Shown piece after piece: positions 26,554-35,189 of a stretch of DNA of 52,685 bases. Under the pieces are notes generated by a model. It saw only the letters and a list, made by a program, of their open reading frames with translations. It did not search any database and was not told the DNA's origin. The stretch is taken from NCBI RefSeq assembly GCF_001439925.1, contig NZ_LMBV01000011.1, positions 24,846-77,530 of the forward strand, in the 5' to 3' direction. Position numbers and translations under genes: made by a program. The DNA is from Peribacillus muralis (GTDB lineage Bacteria > Bacillota > Bacilli > Bacillales > DSM-1321). Position 1 is the stretch's first letter. Each line of letters opens with the position of its first letter.

Positions 26554-27546
26554 ATGGAAACATTAGTAAGTGATTGGAAGAGGTTAGCCGAAAGCGTTAT
26601 CAGGGGATATAAAGTGACAGCAAAAGAGGCTTTATCCATCGTACAAGCCCCGGACGATGAGGTTTTGGAAATTTTGAATGCAGCTTACCTCATCCGCAGG
26701 CATTACTATGGCAAAAAGGTCAAATTGAATATGATCATCAATACGAAATCTGGTTTATGTCCAGAGGATTGCGGCTACTGCTCGCAGTCGATTGTCTCGG
26801 AGGCACCAATCGAGAAATATGCGTGGCTTACGAAAGAAAAAATTGTCGAGGGTGCGCAAGAATCGATCCGCCGTAAAGCAGGCACATATTGCATCGTTGC
26901 CTCCGGACGGCGTCCAACGAACAGGGAAATAGATCATGTCATTGAAGCCGTAAAGGAAATCCGCGGAACGACCGATCTGAAAATCTGCTGCTGCCTAGGC
27001 TTCCTGAATGAAGAACATGCCGTAAAACTAGCAGCTGCCGGGGTTCATCGTTACAATCACAACCTGAATACATCACAGGAAAACTACGGGAAAATAACCT
27101 CGACACACACCTATGAGGATAGGGTGGATACAGTCGAAGCTGTGAAGGATGCTGGAATGTCGCCATGCTCAGGTGCCATTTTCGGTATGGGGGAATCCGA
27201 AACGGAGGCAGTGGAAATCGCTCTTTCCCTTCGCAATCTGGATGCGGACTCGATTCCTTGTAATTTTCTCAATGCGATTGACGGCACGCCGCTTGAAGGA
27301 ACTTCCGAGCTGACACCCACTACATGCTTGAAATTGATTTCAATGATGAGATTCGTTAATCCAACTAAAGAAATCCGTCTAGCCGGCGGTCGTGAAATCA
27401 ACCTCCGATCGATGCAGCCCATGGCCCTTTACGCCGCCAATTCCATCTTTGTCGGTGATTATTTAACGACAGCCGGTCAGGAACTGACTGCAGATTGGGG
27501 CATCATCGAAGATCTAGGGTTTGAAATTGAAGAATGTGCCCTTTAG
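26554..27546 (+). CDS. bioB: Biotin synthase
   Basis: A 330-residue radical SAM enzyme inserting sulfur into dethiobiotin. The CPEDCGYCSQS motif (about 69-79) holds the CxxxCxxC cluster ligands. The second-cluster cysteines and arginine lie in the SGRRPTN, CCCLGF and LAGGRE segments. Length is close to B. subtilis BioB (about 335). The start at 26554 is preferred, with GAGGG 7 nt upstream; ATGs at 26512 and 26521 in the same frame have none. It follows bioF in the same transcript and closes with a hairpin. Expression should be biotin-repressed through the operator at 25235. Confidence 0.94.
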   Translation: METLVSDWKRLAESVIRGYKVTAKEALSIVQAPDDEVLEILNAAYLIRRHYYGKKVKLNMIINTKSGLCPEDCGYCSQSIVSEAPIEKYAWLTKEKIVEGAQESIRRKAGTYCIVASGRRPTNREIDHVIEAVKEIRGTTDLKICCCLGFLNEEHAVKLAAAGVHRYNHNLNTSQENYGKITSTHTYEDRVDTVEAVKDAGMSPCSGAIFGMGESETEAVEIALSLRNLDADSIPCNFLNAIDGTPLEGTSELTPTTCLKLISMMRFVNPTKEIRLAGGREINLRSMQPMALYAANSIFVGDYLTTAGQELTADWGIIEDLGFEIEECAL

Positions 27547-27574
27547 GGTCTGATGGAACCATCGATAGCAAAAT

Positions 27575-27605
27575 GGAAGGCCGCCGTTGCAGGCCTTCCT
27601 CTTCA
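27575..27605 (+). terminator. Terminator of bioF-bioB
   Basis: Perfect arms GGAAGGCC / GGCCTTCC with a 9-nt loop, then TCTTC. The T-run is weak. Confidence 0.65.
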
Positions 27606-27940
27606 AAATGCTTCGTGAATGCCAGAGCCTGTCCGCGAAATTTCACAATTACCTAAAGCATCGATCTCCGCTTGAAAATAATGAGTTCCTCGCTTGTTGA
27701 AGCTTTTAATAAAACAACGTCGTAGCGTTGGATCGTTTCCTCGTTTTCATGCCCTTTAAGGTTTTTAGTAGGAATCTTGATGCTCCGTAACTGATCAAGG
27801 TCAGCTCCTCGTTGTTTACATCAGACCAGTTTGAATGGTGACGTATAAGCCATGAGATTAAGCAAAATGCATGGATATCCATCAAGATTTTTTTATAAGG
27901 AAGATTGTATTCCCCGATAAGGTAATTTTTAAAGAAAGGA
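27603..27940 (-). pseudogene. Decayed minus-strand gene, family not recognised
   Basis: Three minus-strand frames join into one protein-like reading: LIGEYNLPYKKILMDIHAF, then LIRHHSNWSDVNNEELTLIS; after a shift, NLKGHENEETIQRYDVV; after another, FNKRGTHYFQAEIDALGNCE ending HEAF-stop at 27603. Each stretch looks like real coding sequence, while none is complete. So the gap holds at least two frameshifts in a former gene whose 5' end lies near 27940. I do not recognise the family. Confidence 0.55.
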
Positions 27941-28017
27941 GGATTGATTAAATCCGCAAATTGTTTTCTATCTAATAATACATAGTTATAATTAGTTATT
28001 ACTAGATGAAAGGAAGA

Positions 28018-28827
28018 ATGACTTTGAAAAAATTACATTTCTTGATTTTTGCAATGCTGCTGCTTGTTTTTATCGGTACGGGCTGCTCGAATGATGAAGG
28101 CAAAAACGAGACACAGAAAGACGGCAATCAAGTCGAGTTGACGGTTTCCGCAGCTGCTAGCTTGCAGGATGCTTTAACGGATATAAAGACCGCCTTCGAA
28201 AAGGATCACCCAAATGTGAAAGTTAATTTTAACCTCGGTGCCTCGGGAGCCCTTCAGCAACAAATTTCACAAGGTGCACCTGTTGACCTTTTCTTCTCAG
28301 CCGCAGAAGATAAATTTGAAAAATTAGTAGACGAAGATCTTATCGATGAGAAGAATAAGATAAATTTAGTCGGCAATCAGCTGGTGCTCGTCGTGCCAAA
28401 GGATTCCGATAAGGACTTGCGATCGATTGCTGACCTCACAAAGGCAGATAAAGTTTCAATCGGTACACCTGAATCTGTCCCAGCCGGGCAGTATGCGAAG
28501 CAAACATTGGAAAACAGTAACCTCTGGAAAGAGATTGAAGACAAAGTCGTATACAGCAAGGATGTCAGGCAAGTGCTCACATATGTAGAATCGGGAAATG
28601 TCGACGCTGGACTCGTTTATAAAACGGATGCACTCAGCTCATCCAAAGTTAAGCTCGTCGCAACAGCCAAGGAGAACCTGCACGACCCAATCATCTATCC
28701 CGTAGGAATAATCAAGGAAAGCTCACACCAAAAAGAAGCACAGCAATTCTATGACTATCTCCAAACGCCAGCATCCATGAAAATCTTTGTGAAATCCGGA
28801 TTTGAAGATTTGAATAATAAAAAATGA
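28018..28827 (+). CDS. modA: Molybdate ABC transporter substrate-binding lipoprotein
   Basis: A ModA-type extracellular solute-binding protein of about 269 residues. An N-terminal signal of about 20 hydrophobic residues ends at a lipobox-like IGTGC with the lipid-attachment cysteine. The mature protein begins after a charged linker with LTVSAAASLQDALTDIKTAF, the ModA opening, and contains FNLGASGALQQQISQGAPVD, the oxyanion-binding region. ATG at 28018 follows AAAGGA closely; TTG at 28024 has better spacing and starts MKKLHF. The gene is followed at once by a terminator, and neither modB nor modC is nearby, which is unusual. Confidence 0.88.
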   Translation: MTLKKLHFLIFAMLLLVFIGTGCSNDEGKNETQKDGNQVELTVSAAASLQDALTDIKTAFEKDHPNVKVNFNLGASGALQQQISQGAPVDLFFSAAEDKFEKLVDEDLIDEKNKINLVGNQLVLVVPKDSDKDLRSIADLTKADKVSIGTPESVPAGQYAKQTLENSNLWKEIEDKVVYSKDVRQVLTYVESGNVDAGLVYKTDALSSSKVKLVATAKENLHDPIIYPVGIIKESSHQKEAQQFYDYLQTPASMKIFVKSGFEDLNNKK

Positions 28828-28852
28828 CCACCAATTTGGTGGTCATTTTTTA
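28818..28852 (+). terminator. Terminator of modA
   Basis: Arms AAAAAATGACCACCAA / TTGGTGGTCATTTTTT, overlapping the modA stop. Confidence 0.92.
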
Positions 28853-28883
28853 TTGTTTCAGTCGAGAATTGAATTAAAGCGGA

Positions 28884-29060
28884 TGAAATACGACTAAAAA
28901 CATGATTAATCGACCGAATAGAGTAGGAATCAACCTAAAGTGGTGTAAATTCGACCAAATACAGGAGGATTCGACCTAAAGCGGTGTTAATTCGACCAAA
29001 TAGAGTAGGGATTCGACCTGAAGCGGGATTAATTCGACCCAAAGCGGTGTTAATCCGTCC
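28884..29060 (+). repeat. Tandem array, ATTCGACC family, about nine units
   Basis: Degenerate to clear ATTCGACC heads. The CGACC-type core starts at 28911, 28931, 28952, 28972, 28993, 29014, 29035 and 29056, steps of 20-21 nt, and a weaker unit precedes them. Spacers alternate between AAATAGAGTAGGG-like and TAAAGCGGTGTTA-like sequence, giving a two-unit super-period of about 41 nt. It fills the gap after the modA terminator. Confidence 0.85.
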
Positions 29061-29212
29061 GAGAGTCGAGAAAGCCATCCTTCATTCAAAATCTCCCTAC
29101 CAGCTTGTTCATAAAGAATTAATTGTTATATTTACCAATTGTTGATAGTATTTTTAATAAGCTGTTAGTCAAAAAGTGTGGATCAAAAATACATTGTCGA
29201 GAAAGAGGAAAT

Positions 29213-29713
29213 ATGAAGAGAATTTCGTTCACCCTCCTAATTATATGTATATCGCTCACCTTTCTTTTAAGTTTTGCCATGCCTGAGTCAGCGGGCAAAT
29301 TAAAAGACAGTATAAGCTCGATGAAAGTCATTTATTCATACAGCGTCACGAAGTCATTCTCCGAGCGAACCCACGATACGATTGAATTGGCATCCGTCCC
29401 TTCAGGGAAAGAGGAGACAAAGGATATCCATGTCCAAATAGTATCTAAGCTTGAGGATACTCCGCTAAATATTAAAGCGGTGTTGAGGGAGAGTCTGAAC
29501 AAGCCGGTGGCGTACAAATCCGAAGCGCCATTATCGGGACCGGAAAAAGGATTTTCTAAGAGGAAATATTATCTTACCAAAAATTATGATAAAGGAAGAT
29601 ACACCGTCATTCGAACGAATAAAGTGACGAAAGCGGAAAAGGTGTATGATGGAACCTACTATGAACCAAGTGCGCGCGACCCATTCGTCCAATGGACACG
29701 TGATGAAAGATAA
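29213..29713 (+). CDS. Secreted protein of unknown function
   Basis: A 166-residue protein with a cleavable-looking signal peptide (KRISFTLLIICISLTFLLSF). The exported part is basic and threonine/serine rich, without cysteines or a domain I recognise. GAGGAAAT precedes the ATG at 29213; the open frame extends upstream to 29123 without a site. It overlaps nothing and is followed 1 nt later by the GrpB-family gene, so the two may be co-transcribed. Confidence 0.7.
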   Translation: MKRISFTLLIICISLTFLLSFAMPESAGKLKDSISSMKVIYSYSVTKSFSERTHDTIELASVPSGKEETKDIHVQIVSKLEDTPLNIKAVLRESLNKPVAYKSEAPLSGPEKGFSKRKYYLTKNYDKGRYTVIRTNKVTKAEKVYDGTYYEPSARDPFVQWTRDER

Positions 29714-29714
29714 T

Positions 29715-30284
29715 ATGGAAAAGGAAATCAAAATCGAGGATTATAACCGTGATTGGGTTAGCGAATTCGAACAGGAAAAAACGAGGATAATGACCGTGTT
29801 ACAGGGTCACCGTCTATATGTTGAGCACATTGGCAGTACGGCTGTGAAAGGATTGGCCGCAAAACCGGTGCTGGATATTATGGCTGGTGTCCGGCATTTA
29901 GATGAGGTGGAAACGTTCATACAGCCGTTAAGGTCGATCGGGTATGAATTTGTCGCACATAAGGAGTTTCCAAAGAGGCGTTTTTTTAGAAAGGGTCAAT
30001 GGCGTGCGGGGACACACCATTTGCATTTCTATGAATTTGGAAGCGAACAGTGGAAGAATCAACTTGCATTTAGGAATTATTTAAGCACCCATTCCCATGT
30101 GCGGCAACAATATCAGCAATTGAAGCAGGACTTAGCCAAAAAGCATTCATATGACAGGACGAGATATACGGAGGCGAAAGCTCCATTTATCCATAACGTC
30201 CTGAAGAAAGCGATTGAGGAAGTACCGCATACGCAAACAACGGGGAAAACGGAAGGGATCAATGTCAATGACGATACCATTTAA
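29715..30284 (+). CDS. GrpB-family (UPF0157) nucleotidyltransferase-fold protein
   Basis: A 189-residue GrpB/UPF0157 protein, a family with a minimal nucleotidyltransferase fold and no agreed substrate. The motif VEHIGSTAVKGLAAKPVLDI (about 36-55) contains the GST and the paired-aspartate-like region. HHLHFYEFGSEQWKNQLAFR (about 103) is the second conserved block. The ATG at 29715 follows the preceding stop by 1 nt, although the ribosome site is weak. Its 3' end overlaps the amidase gene by 23 nt. A second family member lies just beyond that gene. Confidence 0.85.
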   Translation: MEKEIKIEDYNRDWVSEFEQEKTRIMTVLQGHRLYVEHIGSTAVKGLAAKPVLDIMAGVRHLDEVETFIQPLRSIGYEFVAHKEFPKRRFFRKGQWRAGTHHLHFYEFGSEQWKNQLAFRNYLSTHSHVRQQYQQLKQDLAKKHSYDRTRYTEAKAPFIHNVLKKAIEEVPHTQTTGKTEGINVNDDTI

Positions 30285-31734
30285 AGCGTTTTTCAAAGAA
30301 GAGCTAACGACAGATGAGATACAATCCGCCTTGGAAAAGGGAGACATAACAGCAAAAGAGCTGACAATGTATTATTTATATCGAATTGCCAAATTTGATC
30401 AAGATGGTCCACAACTGAACTCCATCCTTGAGATAAATCCAGATGCCCTCTTCATTGCCGAAGCATTGGATCATGAACGAGCTTCCAATGGTGTCAGGGG
30501 ACCATTGCATGGCATTCCGATTTTATTAAAGGACAATATCGAAACGAATGATAAGATGCATACGAGTGCAGGGACGATTGCACTTGAGAATTATAACAGT
30601 AAGGAGGATGCATTTCTTGTTAAAAAGCTTCGTGAAGCTGGAGCCGTTATTCTCGGTAAAGCGAATATGACCGAGCTGGCGAATGGGATGTCTTATGAAA
30701 TGTGGGCCGGATACAGTTCAAGAGGCGGACAAGTATTGAACCCGTATGGAGATGCGAATCTTTACGTTGGTGGTTCCAGTTCCGGTTCGGCAGTGGCGAC
30801 TGCTGCGAATTTTACGGTATTATCTGTAGGGACTGAAACGGATGCCTCCATCTTAAGTCCAGCGATAACGAATTCCGTCGTGGGGATTAAACCAACTGTG
30901 GGTCTGGTGAGCCGGAGGGGAATCATTCCTTTCACATACTCACAGGATACGGCAGGTCCGATGGCAAGGACGGTCACCGATGCTGCGATTTTATTGGGAG
31001 CATTAGCGGGTGTTGATGAGCTTGATCCCACGACACATAAAAGCGCAGGGAGGCTAACATCGGATTATACGGAGTATTTAGATCAAAACGGTTTAAGGGA
31101 TGCGAAAATCGGTGTATACAAACAGGCCCCTGACGAGTTTTATGCATCAGCTGAATATGACGAAAGTTTATTTAAGGATGTCGTTCGGACCTTGAAGGAT
31201 GAGGGGGCGATTGTCATCGAGGATATAGACATTCCCTCGTTCAAGCGGGAGTGGAGCTGGGGCGTTTCTTTATATGAGCTAAAAGCTAGCTTGGATCATT
31301 TCCTTTCGAAGCTGCCTCCGCATATGCCGGTTCATTCCATTTCGGAATTAATTGCATTTAATAAGAGCATAGGCGATCGGGCATTGAAATATGGGCAAAA
31401 TAAATTGGAAGATAGAGAAAGTCTGTCCAATACGTTAAGAAATCCAGATTACCTGAATGCGAAACTGGAAGACATCTATTTTTCTCAGGAACAGGGCATT
31501 GATTTTACCTTGAAGAAGTATGATTTGGATGCGATTCTTTTTCCTGCTTACATTGGCTCCACGATTTGTGCCAAAGCAGGGTACCCTTCCATTGCCATGC
31601 CTGCAGGATTCATGAAAAGCGGCAGGCCATTTGGTGTGACTTTCGCCAGCACCGCTTATAGTGAAGGAATACTAATAACACTCGCATATGCCTATGAACA
31701 GGCTACTAAGCACAGACGAAAGCCAAACCTATGA
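30262..31734 (+). CDS. Amidase-signature family enzyme
   Basis: A 490-residue amidase-signature hydrolase. The Ser-cisSer-Lys machinery is visible: catalytic lysine in GIPILLKDNIETND (about 90), the serine-rich GGSSSGSAVATAANF (about 171-185), and the nucleophile serine in GTETDASI (about 192-199). Most homologues read GTETDGSI; here alanine replaces the glycine before the nucleophile. GIKPTVGLVSRRGIIPFTYSQDTAGPMARTV-type sequence follows, as in other signature amidases. AAGGG lies upstream of the ATG. It overlaps the upstream GrpB-family gene. No signal peptide, so it is probably cytoplasmic; the amide substrate is unknown. Confidence 0.88.
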   Translation: MSMTIPFKAFFKEELTTDEIQSALEKGDITAKELTMYYLYRIAKFDQDGPQLNSILEINPDALFIAEALDHERASNGVRGPLHGIPILLKDNIETNDKMHTSAGTIALENYNSKEDAFLVKKLREAGAVILGKANMTELANGMSYEMWAGYSSRGGQVLNPYGDANLYVGGSSSGSAVATAANFTVLSVGTETDASILSPAITNSVVGIKPTVGLVSRRGIIPFTYSQDTAGPMARTVTDAAILLGALAGVDELDPTTHKSAGRLTSDYTEYLDQNGLRDAKIGVYKQAPDEFYASAEYDESLFKDVVRTLKDEGAIVIEDIDIPSFKREWSWGVSLYELKASLDHFLSKLPPHMPVHSISELIAFNKSIGDRALKYGQNKLEDRESLSNTLRNPDYLNAKLEDIYFSQEQGIDFTLKKYDLDAILFPAYIGSTICAKAGYPSIAMPAGFMKSGRPFGVTFASTAYSEGILITLAYAYEQATKHRRKPNL

Positions 31735-31765
31735 TCAGCATTCGTTGAACGGAAGGAGGTTTAAT

Positions 31766-32286
31766 ATGAGAAGAGTCGAGGTTGTTGCACATAAGCGGGA
31801 GTGGCAGTTATTATTCAGGGATGAATGCGAAAGCTTGTATTCGGCGATGAATTGGTGAAATTATCACATATTGGCAGTACGGCCATTCCGGCGACCTCTG
31901 CCAAACCAGTCATCGATATATTGGCCGGGGTTCGGAGCATCGAACGCGTCGCAGATTTTAATGAAGAGATGGAAAAGAGTGGCTATGATGTTAGGGAAGA
32001 GAATGGCATCGCTGGACGAAGGTTTTTCAGTAAAGGCAAAGATGAGCGGTCACATCATGTACATATGTTTCAAGCGGGTCATGAGGATATTGCAAGGCAC
32101 CTCGCTTTTCGGGATTATATGCTGGCCCACCCGCAGGAAGCAAAAAGGTATAGTCAGCTCAAGCTAAGCTTGGCAGCGGAATTCCCAACCGATATTAAGG
32201 AATATGTCAAAGGGAAACATGCGTTCATCAAGATGATTGATGAAAGAGCGAAGCGTTGTTGGTTAAGTGACAGGAATGTTTTTTGA
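31766..32286 (+). pseudogene. Frameshifted second GrpB-family gene
   Basis: AAGGAGG and an ATG at 31766 begin MRRVEVVAHKREWQLLFRDE, the normal GrpB N-terminus, but the frame stops at TGG-TGA near 31857. The rest of the protein continues in another frame from about 31840 (FGDELVKLSHIGSTAIP through HHVHMFQAGHEDIARHLAFR) to a stop at 32286. One missing or extra base near 31835-31850 explains it. A product from the internal ATG at 31825 would lack the first helix. Programmed frameshifting is unlikely, since no slippery heptamer is evident. Confidence 0.8.
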
Positions 32287-32316
32287 AAATAATTTTTGGA
32301 ATAGGAGGTGACTGCG

Positions 32317-33072
32317 ATGAAGTTACATCATGATACACAATACATCAGAGGCATGTACCTGAATCGGGAGCGCATTTCTTCTTATGACTTTTTCCCGCTT
32401 AATCTGCCGGTTATTAAGCATCTTCAAGAATTGGCCTTCCATCCGAATGTAACCTATGTTGTCGGGGAAAATGGCATGGGGAAGTCGACTCTGCTCGAAG
32501 GTATTGCGATTGCGTACGGCTTTAACCCAGAAGGAGGAACGTTGAATTTTAATTTTTCCAATTATGATTCGCACTCCAACTTGGACGAATACCTCCGTTT
32601 GAAAAAGGGCGTGTACAAACCGCAGGATCATTTTTTCTTTAGGGCGGAAACGTTCTATAATTTAGCTACGAATATAGAGGAACTGGATAGGGAATCATCG
32701 TATGGGTCGAAAATCATCGATTCCTTTGGAGGGAAATCCCTGCATCAACAATCTCACGGCGAATCGTTTTTCGCGGCTTTCGTAGAACGGTTTCAAGGCG
32801 ATGGGCTGTATATCCTCGATGAGCCTGAGGCCGCTTTGTCGCCATTGCGGCAAATGTCGATGCTCGCCAGGATCAATGAGCTTGTTGAACAAGGGTCTCA
32901 GTTCATCATTTCCACCCATTCCCCAATTCTCATGGCCTATCCCGAGGCAAAAATCCTCCAAATTACAGAGTCTGGAATAAATGAAGTGGCATTGGAGGAA
33001 ACCGATCACTATTTGTTAATGAAGCAGTTTTTCGAAGATAAAGATCGCCTGCTGCATCATCTGTTTCAGTAA
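32317..33072 (+). CDS. COG3910-type AAA/ABC-like ATPase
   Basis: A 251-residue soluble ATPase of the ABC/RecF-like class. Walker A GENGMGKSTL begins near residue 50, the signature-like SHGES near 147, Walker B LYILDEPEAALS near 165 and the switch histidine ISTHSPI near 198. There is no membrane partner or ATPase-linked permease here, and the domain is not fused to others. The ATG has AGGAGG 8 nt upstream. Homologues are widely annotated only as predicted ATPase. It follows the broken GrpB-family gene by 30 nt and may share its transcript. Confidence 0.85.
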   Translation: MKLHHDTQYIRGMYLNRERISSYDFFPLNLPVIKHLQELAFHPNVTYVVGENGMGKSTLLEGIAIAYGFNPEGGTLNFNFSNYDSHSNLDEYLRLKKGVYKPQDHFFFRAETFYNLATNIEELDRESSYGSKIIDSFGGKSLHQQSHGESFFAAFVERFQGDGLYILDEPEAALSPLRQMSMLARINELVEQGSQFIISTHSPILMAYPEAKILQITESGINEVALEETDHYLLMKQFFEDKDRLLHHLFQ

Positions 33073-33142
33073 ATATCGTCGTCACATATTTTATTCCTTC
33101 CATGGAAAACTAGCACCATGATTACCCATTAACATAGGAAGG

Positions 33143-33973
33143 GTGAAAATTTTGCTTTTAATTACAGGATCGACCGGCAACGTAGGAAGGGAAGTAGTGA
33201 GACACCTGCAATCCGAGGGGATTCCGTTCGAAACGGCAAGCCACCGGAGCGATTATGGTGACCGCTATTTGAACTTTGAGGATGCTTCCTCATTTTCCGG
33301 AGCTTTACAGGGGATCAACTCCGTCTTTTTGATGCGCCCTCCGCATCTTGCTGATGCTAATAAATATTTTCGTCCGTTCATAGAAGAGGCGAACAAGCAG
33401 CAAGTGAAACACATCGTATTTCTTTCCGTGCTCGGGGCGGACAAAAACAAGATCGTCCCACATGCCAAAATTGAAAAACTCATCTTGGAATCAAAAATCC
33501 CCTATACATTTTTGCGCCCGAGTTTCTTTATGCAGAACCTGCTTACACAGCATGGTGAAGAATTACGGGAGATGCACGATATATATGTTCCGGCGGGCAA
33601 AGGAAAAACGAGCTTCATCGATGTCCGTGATATAGGCGTCGCTGCCATGAAGACTTTGATACATGAAGAGCATCGAGGGAAAGCTTATGATTTAACTGGA
33701 AATGAAGCTTTATCTTATCAAGAGGTAGCCGAAATATTCAGTGATATAACAGGGGAAAGCTTCACTTATTCCAATCCAAGCATTCTTGAATTTTGGAAAA
33801 CATGCCGAAAAAAAGGAATAAGCAAAGACAAGATTGTCGTAATGGTGGGGATATACACAACCGCGAAAATCGGTTTTGCGAAGCGGGTGACAAGTGATTT
33901 ACATGAAATATTGGGACATGCCCCGATTTCTTTTGAGCAATTTGTCAAGGATAGTGTTGATGTATTGAAATAG
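33143..33973 (+). CDS. NmrA-like NAD(P)-binding protein
   Basis: A 276-residue atypical SDR of the NmrA/YtfG-like group. The dinucleotide-binding TGSTGNVGREV lies near residue 8, FLMRPPH near 62 and VFLSVLGADKN near 92. The TFLRPSFFMQN segment (about 125) shapes the substrate side. Such proteins act as quinone or redox-sensing reductases or are catalytically silent; nothing here decides. GTG at 33143 sits close to AGGAAGG, while TTG at 33152 is better spaced and matches the family start. It ends in a strong terminator. Confidence 0.82.
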   Translation: MKILLLITGSTGNVGREVVRHLQSEGIPFETASHRSDYGDRYLNFEDASSFSGALQGINSVFLMRPPHLADANKYFRPFIEEANKQQVKHIVFLSVLGADKNKIVPHAKIEKLILESKIPYTFLRPSFFMQNLLTQHGEELREMHDIYVPAGKGKTSFIDVRDIGVAAMKTLIHEEHRGKAYDLTGNEALSYQEVAEIFSDITGESFTYSNPSILEFWKTCRKKGISKDKIVVMVGIYTTAKIGFAKRVTSDLHEILGHAPISFEQFVKDSVDVLK

Positions 33974-33976
33974 TAG

Positions 33977-34012
33977 AAAAAACCCCGACTGCACAGCGTA
34001 TTCGGGGTTTTA
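33977..34012 (+). terminator. Terminator of the NmrA-like gene
   Basis: AAAAACCCCGA pairs with TCGGGGTTTT, followed by AATTTTAT. Confidence 0.88.
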
Positions 34013-34020
34013 ATTTTATA

Positions 34021-34081
34021 TTGACAGGTAAGGTGTACTACGGGTATAGTACATATATAAAGTGTGTGAACCACATAGTAC
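34021..34081 (+). promoter_or_regulatory. SigA promoter and GntR operators of the ABC operon
   Basis: TTGACA (34021) - 18 nt - TATAGT (34045). A perfect inverted repeat GTACTA-CGGGTA-TAGTAC (34035-34052) covers the -10, and a further TAGTAC half-site lies at 34076-34081. This is the expected place for a YtrA-like repressor to act on its own operon. Confidence 0.75.
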
Positions 34082-34125
34082 ATACACGAGTATCATACTT
34101 TTTTTACTAAATAGGTGGTGGTTTT

Positions 34126-34506
34126 ATGAACGTTAATACCCGGGAACCGGTATATTTGCAAGTCGTTCGTCATTTTAAAGAACAAATAGCCATCGGCACC
34201 TTAGTGGCAGGACAGGAGATCCCCTCGCGAAGAGAACTGGCGGCTACATTGAACATAAATCCTAATACTGCTCAAAAAGCGTATAAAGAAATGGAGGAAC
34301 AGGGCTTGATCCATACTGAACGTAATTTTCCCAGTCAAATCACGACGAATGAAACGGTATTACAGGCTGTGAGGCAAGAGCTGATTCTGGAAGCCGTAGA
34401 ATCTTTTGTCGATGCGATCCGTCCGATTAATGTGCCAGTCGATGAATTGCTTCGTGTCGTTAAACAAAAATACTCGGAAGAAATCAGGGAGGAGGAAGGA
34501 AAATGA
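34126..34506 (+). CDS. GntR-family repressor (YtrA subfamily)
   Basis: A 126-residue regulator of the YtrA subfamily of GntR proteins. A winged helix-turn-helix (about 8-75) reads PVYLQVVRHFKEQIAIGTL, then ELAATLNINPNTAQKAYKEM as the recognition region. It has only a short helical C-terminal tail (about 80-126) instead of a large ligand domain. YtrA-type repressors control the ABC operon they lead and respond to cell-envelope antibiotics in Bacillus. GGTGGT lies upstream. It overlaps the ATPase gene by 4 nt. Confidence 0.88.
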   Translation: MNVNTREPVYLQVVRHFKEQIAIGTLVAGQEIPSRRELAATLNINPNTAQKAYKEMEEQGLIHTERNFPSQITTNETVLQAVRQELILEAVESFVDAIRPINVPVDELLRVVKQKYSEEIREEEGK

Positions 34507-35189
34507 TCGAGGTAAAAAAAGTTTCTAAAAAATATGGCCGTAAAAAAATATTGGACGGTGTGTCCTTTACCGCCAATAAAGGCGAAGTCACCTGTTTGAT
34601 CGGGATAAACGGTGTCGGTAAAACGACTACACTCAAAGCGATCATGGGCTTGACGCCATATAAAGGGGAAATATTGATCAACGGCCAAACAATGACAAAG
34701 GACAGCTATGAAAAAATCACCTTCATTCCGGACGCTCCGACGATGCTTCCGCAAATGACGGTTAAACAGGCAATGGTGTTCATGAAGGATTTCTATCATT
34801 CATGGAATCAGGAAAGAGCCCTTCAATTGCTGGAATTCTTCAAGCTGAAAGAGGAAAGCCGTATATCGGAATTATCCAAAGGTAATACAGCCAAGCTTAA
34901 CTTGATGCTCGGGCTGTCCCTTGATGTGGATTATGTCCTGATGGATGAACCGTTTTCGGGAATCGATATTTTCAGCCGCGAGCAGATCGCCAATGTTTTT
35001 GCGAGCCATCTCATTGAGGATAGGGGCGTCATCATCACGACCCATGAAATCGGTGATATCGAGCATTTAATCGACAAGGTCATTTTATTGGATAACGGAA
35101 CAGTGCTCAAGGAGTTCAATACGGAAGAAATGCGTGAAGAAGAAGGGAAATCGGTAGTCGATGTAATGAGAGAGGTGTATCAAGCATGA
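34503..35189 (+). CDS. ABC transporter ATP-binding protein (YtrB-like)
   Basis: A 228-residue single ABC ATPase domain. Walker A GINGVGKTTT lies at about 37, signature LSKGNTAK at about 123 (variant of LSGGQ), Walker B VLMDEPFSGID at about 145 and the switch histidine TTHE at about 179. GAGGAGG precedes the ATG, and it overlaps the genes on both sides by 4 nt. Together with the next gene it forms an exporter-like transporter under the GntR repressor. The substrate is unknown; related systems affect envelope-active compounds. Confidence 0.9.
   Translation: MIEVKKVSKKYGRKKILDGVSFTANKGEVTCLIGINGVGKTTTLKAIMGLTPYKGEILINGQTMTKDSYEKITFIPDAPTMLPQMTVKQAMVFMKDFYHSWNQERALQLLEFFKLKEESRISELSKGNTAKLNLMLGLSLDVDYVLMDEPFSGIDIFSREQIANVFASHLIEDRGVIITTHEIGDIEHLIDKVILLDNGTVLKEFNTEEMREEEGKSVVDVMREVYQA

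Noticed and set aside
31825..31860. Programmed ribosomal frameshift in the second GrpB-family gene
   Set aside because: No slippery heptamer or downstream structure was evident; a simple indel is the simpler explanation.
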